The translations under genes and the position numbers were made by a program. Positions 9,571 to 19,300 of a DNA stretch of 64,000 bases are shown piece by piece. This DNA comes from SCN-70-22 sp046327755 (GTDB lineage: Bacteria > Gemmatimonadota > Gemmatimonadetes > Gemmatimonadales > Gemmatimonadaceae), in contig JAXLXW010000012.1 of assembly GCA_046327755.1 (NCBI GenBank), positions 76,198 through 140,197 on the forward strand. Reading direction: 5' to 3'. Positions within the stretch are counted from its first letter, which is position 1. Each line of letters begins with the position of its first letter. The notes beneath the pieces are model-generated. The model was not told the origin of the DNA. It was given only the letters and a program-made list of their open reading frames with translations, and made no database searches.

Positions 9571-10725
9571 TTACAGCGTGCGGGCGATGAGTTCCTTCAT
9601 GATCTCGTTGGTCCCGCCGTAGATGCGCTGCACGCGTGCGTCGGCAAACATGCGGCAGACGAGGTACTCGTTCATGTAGCCGTAGCCGCCGTGCAGCTGC
9701 ACGCAGTCGTCGAGGACCTTCTGCTGCATGTCGGTCGTCCACCACTTGGCCATCGCCGCGGTGGTGGTGTCGAGCGTCCCCGCCGCCACGCGCGCCACGC
9801 ACTCGTCGACGAACGATCGCGCCACGCGGGCAATGGTCGCCGACTCTGCAAGGGTGAAGCGCGAGTGCTGGAAGTCGCCGATCTTCTTCCCGAAGGCTTC
9901 GCGCTCCTTCACGTACTGGCGCGTCGCGTCGAGCGCTCCCTCCATCGCCGCCACCGCGGCGACGGCGATGATCATGCGCTCGTACGGCAAGTCGCTCATC
10001 ATCTGCGCGAAGCCGCGCCCCTCCACCTCGCCTAACAAGCACGACGCCGGGACGCGCACGTCCTCGAAGATCAGCTCTGCCGTGTCCTGCGCCTTGAGCC
10101 CCATCTTGTCGAGGATGCGCCCCACGCGGTACCCGGGGAGGTCCTTCGTCTCCACCATGAGCATGGAGATCCCCTTCGCCCGCTCCGACGGATCGGTCTT
10201 CACCGCCAGCGCGATGAGCGTGGTGAGGTAGCCGTTGGTGATGAAGAGCTTGGTCCCGTTGATGATGTAATCGTCGCCATCGCGCACGGCGCGCGTCTGG
10301 ATCGACTGGAGGTCGGAGCCCGCCCCCGCCTCGGACATCGCGATCGAACCGATCAGCTCACCCGAGGCCATGCGGGGGAGCCAGCGCTGCCTCTGCGCCT
10401 CGGTGCCGTGGTTGAGGATGTAGTGCGCGCAGATGCTGTGCACCCCGGAACCGAAGCCGCTGATCCCGGCGCGCGACAGCTCCTCGTGCAGGATCGCCTC
10501 ATGGAAGAACGTCCCCCCCATCCCGCCGTACTCCGCCGGGATGTCGATGCAGAGCAGCCCCTGCTCGCCCGCCCGCTTCCAGATCTCCGTCCCCACGTGC
10601 TGCTGCTTGCGCCAGGCGGGGTCGTTAGGCACCATCTCGCTCGCGACGAAGGCGGCGACGGTCTGGCGGAAGAGCGCGAGCTCCTCGGCGTCGACGACGG
10701 GGGCGGCTGCGGCTGGGGTGGTCAT
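9571..10725 (-). CDS. acyl-CoA dehydrogenase
   Basis: A 384-residue flavoprotein of the ACAD family that oxidises acyl-CoA to trans-2-enoyl-CoA. The N-terminal helical domain is followed by 'AMSEAGAGSDLQSIQTRAVRDGD' (the FAD-binding strand region, about 125-150), 'GTKLFITNG' and the C-terminal 'QLHGGYGYMNEYLVCRMFADARVQRIYGGTNEIMKELIAR' pattern, in which the 'IYGGTNEI' signature contacts FAD. The 'E-x-R' type base region is as expected. It ends three bases before the carboxylase beta subunit, so the two form a leftward operon. Together these fit leucine/isovalerate- or fatty-acid-type degradation; the exact substrate cannot be read from sequence. Confidence 0.93.
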   Translation of the reverse strand: MTTPAAAAPVVDAEELALFRQTVAAFVASEMVPNDPAWRKQQHVGTEIWKRAGEQGLLCIDIPAEYGGMGGTFFHEAILHEELSRAGISGFGSGVHSICAHYILNHGTEAQRQRWLPRMASGELIGSIAMSEAGAGSDLQSIQTRAVRDGDDYIINGTKLFITNGYLTTLIALAVKTDPSERAKGISMLMVETKDLPGYRVGRILDKMGLKAQDTAELIFEDVRVPASCLLGEVEGRGFAQMMSDLPYERMIIAVAAVAAMEGALDATRQYVKEREAFGKKIGDFQHSRFTLAESATIARVARSFVDECVARVAAGTLDTTTAAMAKWWTTDMQQKVLDDCVQLHGGYGYMNEYLVCRMFADARVQRIYGGTNEIMKELIARTL

Positions 10726-10912
10726 GGGGGGCGACTCGGGCGTGCGAGGCTGGGCGTGGCGGCTACGTGAGACGCGGCAGTCTCACGCGAAGGCGCGAGG
10801 ACGCTAAGGTGTCTCGCGAGGGGCGGTGGGGGAATAGCGCACGCGCCCGGACTGGAACCATGCTCCCTCGACGGCGCGGGTGCAGTCGGTCGCACCGCGC
10901 GCCCCCCCTGCG
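10726..10912. other. intergenic stretch with a repeat-like motif
   Basis: This is the upstream region of the acyl-CoA dehydrogenase and the downstream region of the ADOP permease. At about 10769-10812 it carries the phrase 'TCTCACGCGAAGGCGCGAGG' followed by 'ACGCTAAGG'. That resembles a degenerate intergenic element built from 'ACGCGAAGG'-like units. I see no open frame of its own and no clear promoter hexamers. Confidence 0.3.
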
Positions 10913-13582
10913 CTACCCCCGCAATACCGCATTCGGCGACGTTCGCGCCGCGCGCCGCGCCGGTACCAGCGCGCTCGCCCCCGCCACCAGCGCCACGAGC
11001 AGCGACGCCGAGCCCAGCGTGACGAGGTCGAAGCTCTCCACTCCATAGAGCAGGCTCCGCAGCGTCCGCGACGCCAGGAGCGCCAGCGGGATGCCCAGCG
11101 CCAGCCCGGTCGCCGCGAGGCGCCCGCTCCACCCGGTCACCATCACGACGAGGTCGCGCGGTGTCGCCCCCAGCGCCATCCGCACGCCGAATTCGGCCCC
11201 GCGCTGCTGCACGCCGTAGCTCACCACGCCGTACAACCCGGTCACCGCCAGCAGCAGCGCCGCCGCGCCTAACGCGCCAAGCAGGATCGTGTTCGCCCGC
11301 TCCAGCGCGCGGGAGGCGCGCAGGCGCTGCTGCATGGTCTGCACGTCGTAGAGCGCGAGCGTCGGGTCGACCTGGGCCACCGCGGCGGCGAGCGTCGTGC
11401 GCACGGCGGCCAGCGGCTGCGACGAGCGCGCCACCAGGTGCACTTCACGCCCCGCCCATTCCCAGATCTCGGACGGCGTCTGGGCCAGGGGGATGAAGAC
11501 CTGGGGCTGTGGCTCGTTGCCCAGCCCCCAGTCGCGAGGGTCGCGGACGACGCCTACGATCTCCCATGGGAAGGGGGCGCCTGTGCTGTCGCGGAACGGC
11601 GATGCCGTCCCCGCCAGCCGCGCCCCGACCGCTCGCCCCCCCAGCGCGAGGCGCCGCGCCAGGCCCTCGCTGATGATCACGACGTGCGGCGCGCCCGCGC
11701 GATCGGCGTCGGTGAAGTCGCGCCCCTGCAGCAGCGAAAGCCCCATCGTGCCGAGGTACCCGGACGTCGTCAGGCGCAACGCGCCCTGGACCTCGGCGCC
11801 GCTCCCGTCCGGCGTGCCGTACACGCGAAAGCCGCTGCCGCCGCCACCGTTGCCATCCAGCGGAATCTTGGACGACAGCGCCGCCGATGCCCCCACCTGC
11901 GCGCGCGCCGCCGCCAGCACGCGCGCGTGCCCGCCCTGCACGTCGTTCGCCCCCGGGTACGCCGCGGGCGGCAGTGCATAACGAGCCGTCACCACGCCGT
12001 CGACGGCGAATCCGGGATTCACCCGCCCCAGCGCCGCGGCACTGCGCAGCAGGAGCCCGGCCGACACCAGCAGCACCACCGTCATCGCCATCTCGGCCAC
12101 CACGAAGGTGCGCCGCAGGCGATCGTGTGAGGCACCACCCGTGGAGCCACGAGCACCGTCCTGCAGCGCGCCACGCAGGTCGACCGATGCGGTACGCCAG
12201 GCTGGAAGCAGTCCGGCGACCATCGCCGCGAGCATCGTCAGGCCCAGCGCCACCGTCAGCGAGGCGCCGTTCAACCGCGCGAGGTGCACACGTGGCAGGT
12301 CCTCCGGAAGCACCGCCATGAGCCCCCGCATGCTCCAGATCCCGACGCCGATCCCCACCACGCCCCCAACCACCGACAGCAGCAGGTGCTCGGTGAACAG
12401 CTGGCGCACCAACCGACCGCGCGAGGCCCCCAGCGATGCGCGCAGCGCCATCTCGCGCCCCCGGCTCGCCCCCCGTGCAAGGAGAAGGTTCGCCACGTTG
12501 ACCGCGCCGATGAGCAGGAGCGAGAGCACCGCCACCAGGAGGAGCGTGACGCGATCGCGGAACGGGGCGGTGAGGTAGGCGGTCAGCGGGATTACGCGAG
12601 CGCGCGGAGGTGCCGCCTCCGCCTCGCCCGGCCTGTCGAGTGCGGCAAGGATCGTCTGCAGCTCACCCTCGGCGGTTGGCACGCTTACCCCGTCGCGCAG
12701 TCGTCCCACCACCGAGAGGTATGGCGTGGGGTTGGTGCGCTGGTGCGTCGGGATGCGCTCCGGGAGCCAGAACGACGACTTCGCGCCGAGCACTTCCGCC
12801 TCGAGCGGCAGCACGCCGACCACCGTCCGACTCCTGCCGTCCAGCGTGATGGCCCGACCGATGATCGACGGATCGCTTCCGAACGCCTGCCGCCAGAACG
12901 ATGTCCCGATCACCACGGCCGGCTCCGCGCCGTCCGCGTAGTCGCGCGCATCGAGGCGACGCCCGAGCACCGCGGGAACGTCGAGCGTGGCGAAGAAGCC
13001 CTCGGTCACCAGGAGCCCCTCCACACGAGACGGCGTCCCCTCCCCCGTCAGCGTACTCGCCGTTTCGCGGACGGAGGCTAACGACGTGAAGCTCTTCGCG
13101 CGCTCGCTCCATGCGAACCAGAGCTTGGGACTCACCCCTTCGTTCCCCTCGCCATCGTCCATCGCCGCCCAGATCACGCGTTCCGCGTCGGGGACATCGA
13201 GCGGGCGCAGGACGACGGCGTCATACACGGAGAAGAGGGCCGTTGCGGCACCGATGCCGAGGGCGAAGATCCCCCCGGTGAGGATGGTGAAGGAGCGATC
13301 GCGCACGAGGGCGCGCGCCGCGTGCCGAAGGTCCTGCGCGAACTCGCCGAGCGCATTCCAGCGCGAGCGTGTGGCGTGGTGTGCTTCATCGATCGCGAGG
13401 CAATTGCTGCGGATGGCCCCCATGTCCCCGAACCGTCGCTCCGCTTCCAGGCGAGCCGCGGTCGGCGAAAGGCCCTGCTGCTCCAGCGCGCGGGCACGCA
13501 GCTCCAGGTGCAACGCCATCTCGTCGTCGAGCTCGCGCGCCAGGCGCTGCTTGCTCGTCGGCAGTCGAAATCGCCAGGCCAT
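10913..13582 (-). CDS. ADOP-family ABC transporter permease (MacB/FtsX-like)
   Basis: An 889-residue permease of the 'acidobacterial duplicated orphan permease' type. The N-terminus is a short cytosolic helical part ('RELDDEMALHLELRARALEQ ... RRFGD') typical of ADOPs. It is followed by an FtsX/MacB core with one transmembrane segment near residue 110, a periplasmic MacB_PCD-like domain, three transmembrane segments ('VTLLLVAVLSLLLIGAVNVA' onward), a second periplasmic domain, and a final three-helix bundle. No ATPase partner is adjacent, as is usual for this class. The ATG shares its A with the TGA stop of the PadR gene (TGATG). A role in exporting or shedding molecules and in envelope stress is inferred from MacB relatives. 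Confidence 0.92.
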   Translation of the reverse strand: MAWRFRLPTSKQRLARELDDEMALHLELRARALEQQGLSPTAARLEAERRFGDMGAIRSNCLAIDEAHHATRSRWNALGEFAQDLRHAARALVRDRSFTILTGGIFALGIGAATALFSVYDAVVLRPLDVPDAERVIWAAMDDGEGNEGVSPKLWFAWSERAKSFTSLASVRETASTLTGEGTPSRVEGLLVTEGFFATLDVPAVLGRRLDARDYADGAEPAVVIGTSFWRQAFGSDPSIIGRAITLDGRSRTVVGVLPLEAEVLGAKSSFWLPERIPTHQRTNPTPYLSVVGRLRDGVSVPTAEGELQTILAALDRPGEAEAAPPRARVIPLTAYLTAPFRDRVTLLLVAVLSLLLIGAVNVANLLLARGASRGREMALRASLGASRGRLVRQLFTEHLLLSVVGGVVGIGVGIWSMRGLMAVLPEDLPRVHLARLNGASLTVALGLTMLAAMVAGLLPAWRTASVDLRGALQDGARGSTGGASHDRLRRTFVVAEMAMTVVLLVSAGLLLRSAAALGRVNPGFAVDGVVTARYALPPAAYPGANDVQGGHARVLAAARAQVGASAALSSKIPLDGNGGGGSGFRVYGTPDGSGAEVQGALRLTTSGYLGTMGLSLLQGRDFTDADRAGAPHVVIISEGLARRLALGGRAVGARLAGTASPFRDSTGAPFPWEIVGVVRDPRDWGLGNEPQPQVFIPLAQTPSEIWEWAGREVHLVARSSQPLAAVRTTLAAAVAQVDPTLALYDVQTMQQRLRASRALERANTILLGALGAAALLLAVTGLYGVVSYGVQQRGAEFGVRMALGATPRDLVVMVTGWSGRLAATGLALGIPLALLASRTLRSLLYGVESFDLVTLGSASLLVALVAGASALVPARRAARTSPNAVLRG

Positions 13583-13926
13583 CAGGCGGGCACCGCCGAG
13601 GTCTGCGCCAGCGCACGGGCGACCGCCGCCACGTAGGTCTCCCACGTATTGGTCTCGGCGCGCAGCGCCGTGCGTCCCTTGGCCGCCAGCCGATAGAACT
13701 TCGCGCGTCGGTTGTTCTCGGAGACCCCCCACTCCGGTTCGATCCATCCGCGTGCCTCGAGCCGGTGCAGTGCGGGGTACAGCGTCCCCTCCTCGATCAG
13801 GAGGTGCCCTCCCGTGGATTGGTGCACCCACTCGGCCACGCCGTAGCCGTGGCGCGGCCCCCAGGTGAGCGACTTGAGGACGAGGAGATCGAGCGTGCTG
13901 CGCAGGAGGTCGGCGTCGGAAGCCAT
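13582..13926 (-). CDS. PadR-family transcriptional regulator
   Basis: A 114-residue winged-helix repressor. It shows the PadR core 'LDLLVLKSLTWGPRHGYGVAEWV ... EEGTLYPALHRLEARGWIEPEWG', then 'YRLAAKGRTALRAE' in the wing and C-terminal helix. Its stop overlaps the start of the ADOP permease gene by one base, so the pair is translationally coupled, the standard arrangement for PadR-ADOP modules. The ATG at 13926 places the first residues directly before the conserved first helix; an upstream extension reads through low-complexity DNA and is unlikely. It probably represses its own operon; two inverted repeats just upstream are candidate operators. Confidence 0.9.
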   Translation of the reverse strand: MASDADLLRSTLDLLVLKSLTWGPRHGYGVAEWVHQSTGGHLLIEEGTLYPALHRLEARGWIEPEWGVSENNRRAKFYRLAAKGRTALRAETNTWETYVAAVARALAQTSAVPA

Positions 13927-13981
13927 GTCGGGACGAGGCGGGGGTCGGGGCACGCGCGGGGAGTCGCGTGCGGCGCCACTC

Positions 13982-14032
13982 CCCTTGTGTCGCAAGGGAA
14001 AGTGCCCCCGCTCCCCTTGTGTGTCAAGGGGA
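13982..14032. promoter_or_regulatory. tandem inverted repeats upstream of the PadR-ADOP operon
   Basis: Two short perfect inverted repeats of near-identical sequence stand one after the other. CCCTTG-N5-CAAGGG lies at 13982-13998 and TCCCCTTG-N5-CAAGGGGA at 14012-14032, with centres about 32 bases apart, close to three helical turns. They lie 56-106 bases before the PadR start. Their repetition and helical spacing suggest operators for the autoregulated PadR protein; they could alternatively be small attenuator hairpins. Confidence 0.45.
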
Positions 14033-14059
14033 ATATGGCCAACGGCGTCGGGCGCCACG

Positions 14060-14084
14060 CCACCGCGCGGAGCGCGCGCGGTGG
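14060..14084 (-). terminator. GC-rich hairpin after the DUF3455 gene
   Basis: A 10-base-pair perfect stem (CCACCGCGCG / CGCGCGGTGG) with a five-base loop begins 12 bases past the stop of the leftward DUF3455 gene. There is no strong T run, so it may be a weak or factor-assisted terminator. Confidence 0.45.
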
Positions 14085-14095
14085 CCGGTGGTCAC

Positions 14096-14674
14096 CTAAC
14101 GATAGAACACGTACTCCGCGGTGTACGGGACGCGCACGTTCTCGCCGAAGTACGTCCCCGGCGCCGTGGGGACGAGCCCCCCGGTGGTGTTGATGCGCTG
14201 GATGAACGTCGTCCCCTCGAAGATCCCGGGGCCGCGGCTCGAGACCGCGTTCAGCCCGAGCCACTGGATCGCGCTCGCGTCCGGGGTGCAGCGCTGGGCG
14301 ATGATCCCGACGACGCCGCTTCCGCTCTTGCTCACCCACGTGGGGCCGGAGTAGTGGATCCCAACGGCGCCGTGCAGCCCGGCGTCGGCGAACAGCTCGG
14401 CGGTGGGCCCCACGAAGACCCACCCGGTGCCGCTCCACCAGTAGTTCTGCGTCCCCGTCGCGTAGTAGTGCGCCGAGACCTTCGCGCCGGCCGGGGCGGC
14501 GAGGTTGGAACAGCTCCCCAGGTCGACGTCGCGCGACGCCGCCGGCGAGCCCGCGAGCGCCGCGCGCGTACCGCCCGGGGCGGTGGTGGCGCCGGCATCG
14601 CAGGCGGCCGCCACGACGGTCACGGCCAGGACGACGACGCGCCGAGCCTGTCGGGATGGGATGATGGACGACAT
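14096..14674 (-). CDS. exported DUF3455-family protein
   Basis: A 192-residue protein with a basic N-terminus and a hydrophobic stretch that ends 'VTVVAAACDAG', so it is a lipoprotein or a cleaved secreted protein. The mature region matches the DUF3455 pattern: 'GTQNYWWSG' with aromatic residues, 'W-x-F-x-G-P-x-A-E-L', 'HYSGPTWVSKSGSGVVG' and 'IQWLGLNAVSSRGPGIF', ending 'TTFIQRINTTGG'. The family is common in soil bacteria and fungi and has no established biochemical role. It is divergent from the DsrE-like exported protein gene with 232 bases between them, which should hold both promoters. Confidence 0.82.
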   Translation of the reverse strand: MSSIIPSRQARRVVVLAVTVVAAACDAGATTAPGGTRAALAGSPAASRDVDLGSCSNLAAPAGAKVSAHYYATGTQNYWWSGTGWVFVGPTAELFADAGLHGAVGIHYSGPTWVSKSGSGVVGIIAQRCTPDASAIQWLGLNAVSSRGPGIFEGTTFIQRINTTGGLVPTAPGTYFGENVRVPYTAEYVFYR

Positions 14675-14906
14675 AGTTGGATCTCCAGATGTCGCGACGA
14701 GCGTCGCGAGTGAGGGCAATGGATTGGACCGCGTGGGTCCGTGTGCCCGGGATGCGCACGTTCGCGCGCAAAGCGGACATGCCCGTTCCTCTCGCCACGT
14801 GCCCGGCCACGGCACCAGCGACACGCGCGACGCGCGCGACACGACGGGGGTGATGTCACGAAGCGCCCGGGAACTGCGCATGCCATCCACACACCGGAGG
14901 ATTCCC

Positions 14907-15380
14907 ATGAAGCGCCTGCTCATCGTCACTAGCATCGCCTGCGCCGCGCTCTTCAGCGTCGGCTTCGCCGCACACTCACCCGCGACACCGACCGCCGGCT
15001 CGCCCGCGGGCTCGCCCGCGAGTTCCCCCAAGCCCTATCGTGTCGCCTTCGATCTCACCAGCCGCGACACGCTCGACCAGAAGGCGGTCCTGCGCTGGAT
15101 CAAGGAGATCACCACGTCGGCGCCCGAGGCAGAGATGGAAGTCGTGATGTACGGCAAGGGATTCGAACTCGTCATGCCCGAACGCTCGGCGTTCACCGCC
15201 GAGGTGGAGGCCGCGCTCAAGAACCCCAAGGTGGCGTTCCGCGTCTGCGCAATCGCGCTCAGGAACAACCAGGTGCAACCGACGCAGCTCGTCGCCGGCG
15301 TCGGGCTCGTCCCCGACGGGCTGCACGAGCTGGTCATGAAGCAGCAGGACGGCTGGGGCTACATCAAGGTCGGCCACTGA
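14907..15380 (+). CDS. exported DsrE/DsrF-like protein
   Basis: A 157-residue protein with a signal peptide (about residues 1-22) and a short Ser/Pro-rich linker, followed by a DsrE-like fold. The fold shows 'YRVAFDLTSRDTLDQKAVLRW', 'EMEVVMYGKGFELVM', 'VAFRVCAIALRNN' with a single Cys at the position where DsrE proteins carry their sulfur-accepting Cys, and 'GVGLVPDGLHELVMKQQDGW'. A GGAGG Shine-Dalgarno sits six bases before the ATG. Periplasmic DsrE relatives are thought to take part in sulfur trafficking or redox signalling; this is not shown here. A strong hairpin follows the stop. Confidence 0.8.
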   Translation: MKRLLIVTSIACAALFSVGFAAHSPATPTAGSPAGSPASSPKPYRVAFDLTSRDTLDQKAVLRWIKEITTSAPEAEMEVVMYGKGFELVMPERSAFTAEVEAALKNPKVAFRVCAIALRNNQVQPTQLVAGVGLVPDGLHELVMKQQDGWGYIKVGH

Positions 15381-15395
15381 GCATCGGGGAAACAA

Positions 15396-15424
15396 ATGGG
15401 GGGGCCCCGCGAGGGGCCCCCCAT
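15396..15424. terminator. bidirectional GC-rich terminator hairpin
   Basis: The segment AT-G7-C4-GCGA-G4-C6-AT folds into a long GC stem 15 bases after the DsrE-like stop. It lies between two converging genes, so it can serve both directions; T/A runs next to it are short. Confidence 0.6.
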
Positions 15425-15578
15425 TCCACCACCTAACGAGCCGGCGACTACTTCTTCACCGGCCCCGCGGCACACGTCGTTCGCCACGTCATCGCACGCG
15501 AGGGCCGCGACGGTGAAAACACACCATCGCCGACAAATGCATCGCCCCCCTGACAAGACCTGCATGGCGCACTCTTCT

Positions 15579-16124
15579 TCACGATTGCTTCACACCTTCA
15601 CCGACGCGCGACTCGCGCACCCTGGGCGTTGGCTCCGTGCGGCCCACGAATGACTCCGCTCCCGCCAGGAAGCGAAGGGCGCGTTGAATGTTGCGCTCCA
15701 GTGCGTCGGCGCTCTTCAGTCGCGCGAGATATCGCACGATCTCCTGCCGCCTCGACGGCGTGAGCGCCTCGAAGGCGCGACGCGCCTCCTCGTCCCGGTC
15801 GAGCGCCGCCGCGAAGGCCGGCGGCATCTCCGTGACGCGCGGCTCCCGGTCGATGGCGACCTCGAGACGAATTCGCTCGCCCACGCGGCGCGGTGACTGC
15901 TTGAGCATCGCGGTGTTGACGTAGAGCCGCCATTCGCCCCGAAAACGCACCAGCGTCTGCCGGAAGGGCTCGCCATTGAGCGTGCCGCGAATCGGGACCG
16001 GCCCCTTGTCGCGCCCGAACTCGCGCAGCAACGCCGCCAGGACGCGTGCGGGGACGAAGACGAAGGGATTGACGCCAATGATCTCGAGGTCAGCCGCGAA
16101 TCGATGCGTGCGTCGTTGCCGCAT
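15579..16124 (-). CDS. DUF1905 / YdeI-OmpD-associated family protein
   Basis: A 181-residue cytoplasmic protein in two parts. An N-terminal DUF1905 beta-barrel-like half runs to about residue 95 ('NPFVFVPARVLAALLREFGR ... IRGTLNGEPFRQTLVRFRGEWRLYVNT', 'VGERIRLEVAID'). The C-terminal OmdA/YdeI half holds the motif 'RRAFEALTPSRRQEIVRYLARLKS', followed by 'RNIQRALRFL'. Homologues in Bacillus and elsewhere are linked to bacteriocin or antimicrobial-peptide tolerance; the mechanism is unknown. The start is the ATG at 16124, just before the first conserved strand. It is divergent from the tricorn-like protease gene, 213 bases away. Confidence 0.82.
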   Translation of the reverse strand: MRQRRTHRFAADLEIIGVNPFVFVPARVLAALLREFGRDKGPVPIRGTLNGEPFRQTLVRFRGEWRLYVNTAMLKQSPRRVGERIRLEVAIDREPRVTEMPPAFAAALDRDEEARRAFEALTPSRRQEIVRYLARLKSADALERNIQRALRFLAGAESFVGRTEPTPRVRESRVGEGVKQS

Positions 16125-16337
16125 GGTTGGCTCGGGGCGGAAAACAGGAGGAGGGTCTGCGTGGCGGCGGGCGAATCTGCGTGGACGGCTCGGCGCCGTC
16201 GAGTGTGGGCGCGGGGCGAGCACCCGCGGAGCCACATCGCCCGGCCTCGTGGCGCCACCATTTCGTCCCGTAGACGTTCCGTCTCGCGCTTCGGCTCGCC
16301 ACCTTCCGGGCGACGCCCCACGCCTCGAGGCCCACGC

Positions 16338-19300
16338 ATGCGCATCGCTTTCGTCGCCGCACTCCTCTTCCCCGCCGCCCTGATGGCGCAGTCGCCCGCT
16401 GGCGGCGCCAAGGGCTTCTACCGATTCCCCGCGGTCTCCGGCACCACGGTCGTCTTCGCGGCCGAGGGTGACCTCTGGTCGGTGCCGCTCAGCGGCGGGC
16501 TGGCCCACCGCCTGACGAGTCACGCCGCCGAGGAGACGGACCCGACGATCTCGCCGGACGGGAAGACGCTCGCCTTCACCGCGCGCTACGAGGGACCGGC
16601 GGCGCTCTACACGATGCCCCTTGCCGGCGGCGCCCCCACCCGCTGGACCTACGACGGCGACGCCGCGATCGCGACCTCGTGGACACCGGACGGGAAGCTG
16701 GTCTACCGCACCACGCAGTACACGGGGATCCCCAAGCAGGCGATGGTCCAACTCGATGTTGCCAGCGGCGCACGGTCGCTCGTTCCACTGGCCGGCGCCT
16801 CGGAAGGATCGTACGACGCCACCGGACGCACGCTCTACTTCGCGCGCCCCGGCTTCCACGGCAACGTCACCAAGCGCTACACCGGCGGCACGGCGCGGCA
16901 GGTCTGGAAGTACACGACGGGCACCGCTGAGGCGGTGCAGCTGACGGGAAAGGACTACAACGGAGAGTCGCACTCGCCGATGTGGTACGACGGCCGTGTC
17001 TACTTCGTCACCGATCGCGACGGGCAGATGAACCTCTGGTCGATGAAGGAAGACGGGAGCGACCGGCGCCAGATCACGCACCACGAAGGATGGGACGTGC
17101 GCGACCCGTCGCTCGGCAACGGGCACATCGTCTACCAGCTCAAGGCCGACCTGTGGGACCTCGACCTCTCGAGCGGCCAGACGAGGATGATCGACATCTC
17201 GCTCGCCTCGGACCTCGATCAGCTGCGTGACAACTGGGTCAAGGATCCGATGTCGTTCCTCTCGGCGGCGCACCTCGCCCCTGACGGTGATCGCGTGGTG
17301 CTCACGTCACGCGGGCGCGTCTTCGTCGCCCCGGTCAAGGGTGGACGCTTCGTGCGCAGCACGCGCAAGGACAGCGTGCGCTATCGCGACGCTGTTTTTG
17401 CAGCCGACGGAAAGTCGGTGCTCGCACTGAGCGACGAGACCGGGGAGCTGGAGTGGGTGCGCCTCCCGGTCAACGGCGTCGGGAACGACGAGGCGCTCAC
17501 GAGGAAGGGGCGCATCCTGCGGTTCCGCGGCTATCCCTCGCCCGACGGGAAGTGGCTCGCCTGGCACGACAACAACCGCGACCTCTGGGTGATGAACGTC
17601 GCCAGCGGCGAGATGAAGAAGATCTCCGAGAACCGGGAGGGGATCGGCGCCATGGCCTGGTCCCCGGACGGTCGGTGGCTCGCCTACCAGATGTCGGCGC
17701 TCAACTCATTCCAGCAACTCAAGCTCTACAGCGTCGAGAGCGGGCGCAGCACCGCGCTCACGACCGACCGCACCAACTCCGTCTCGCCGGCGTGGGACCC
17801 CAAGGGGGAGTTCCTCTACTTCCTCTCCGACCGGAACCTGCGCACGCTCGTCGGCGCGCCGTGGGGGAACCGTCGCCCGGAGCCGTACTTCGACAAGGAG
17901 GTCGAGGTCTACCAGCTGGCGCTGCGCCCCGGGCTTCGCTCGCCCTTCCTGCCGGACGATGAGCTGAAGAAGCCGTCAGGCGCAAGCACGCCCGCGGCCG
18001 CGCCCACTGCACCACCGGCGAGCACTCCTGCCGCTCGCAGCGACAGCGGCCCCAGGCCGATCACCATAGCGCTCGACGGGCTCCCGCTGCGCATTCGCCG
18101 CGTGCCGCTCCCCTCCGGGAACTACGAGGCGCTCTTCGCCAACAGCGAAGCGCTCTTCGTCACCTCGCGCGGCTCCGGCGCGGATGCCAAGACCGACCTC
18201 GTCGCCCTCAAGCTCGGCAACGAGAAGCCCGAGGGGGTCGTCGTCGTCGATGACATCCGGTCCGCCGAACTGTCGGGGAACGGGAAGAAGCTCCTGGTGC
18301 GCAAGGGGAACGCGCTGCACGTCGTCGACGCGCGCGCCGCCAAGGTTGCCAACATCGCCGACGCACGCCTCGACCTGAGCGGATGGTCGTTCGACATCGA
18401 CGTGCGCGACGACTTCCGGCAGCTCTTCGTCGACGCCTGGCGCCTCGAGCGCGACTGGTTCTACGACCCCAACATGCACGGTGTCGACTACCAGGCCACG
18501 CTCGACAAGTACGCCCCGCTCGTCGCCCGCATCACGACGCGCGCCGAACTGAGTGACCTGATCGGCTGGGCCGTTGGCGAGCTCTCGGCGCTCCACACCT
18601 CGGTCGGCGGCGGCGCGTTGCGGCGCGGCGAGGACCAGGTGCAGGTCGCGTCGTTAGGGGCGCGCCTCTTCCGTGACCCTGCCAAGGGGGGCTACCGCAT
18701 CGACTACATCTACCGCAACGATCCGGAGTACCCGGCCGAGCGTTCGCCGCTGGCCGACCCCGACCTCGGCGTGAAGGCCGGCGACGTGATCACCGCGGTG
18801 AATGGACAGCGGACGCTCGACACGCGCGACATCGGCGAGTTGCTCCGCAACCAGGTGGGGAAGCAGGTCCTGCTGACGGTGGCCACGGCTGCCGGGAGCA
18901 AGGAGATCATCGTCGAGCCGATCGGCAACGAGCAGAACCTGCGCTACACCGACTGGGAGTACACGCGCCGCCTGACGACGGAGCAGAAGGGGGAGAACCG
19001 CATCGGCTATCTCCACCTGCGCGCGATGGGCGATGGCGACATCAACCAGTTCTACCGCGAGTTCACCCCGGTCTTCGACAAGCAGGGGCTCATCCTCGAC
19101 ATGCGCCAGAACCGCGGCGGCAACATCGATTCGTGGGTGCTGGAGATGTTGCTGCGCAAGCCATGGATGTACTGGCAGGACCGCGTGGGGGAGCCGTACT
19201 GGAACATGCAGGGGGCCTTCCGCGGGCACATGGTGATGCTCGTCGACCAGGAGACGGCGTCGGACGGTGAGGCGGTGGCAGAAGGTTTCCGTCGTTTGGG

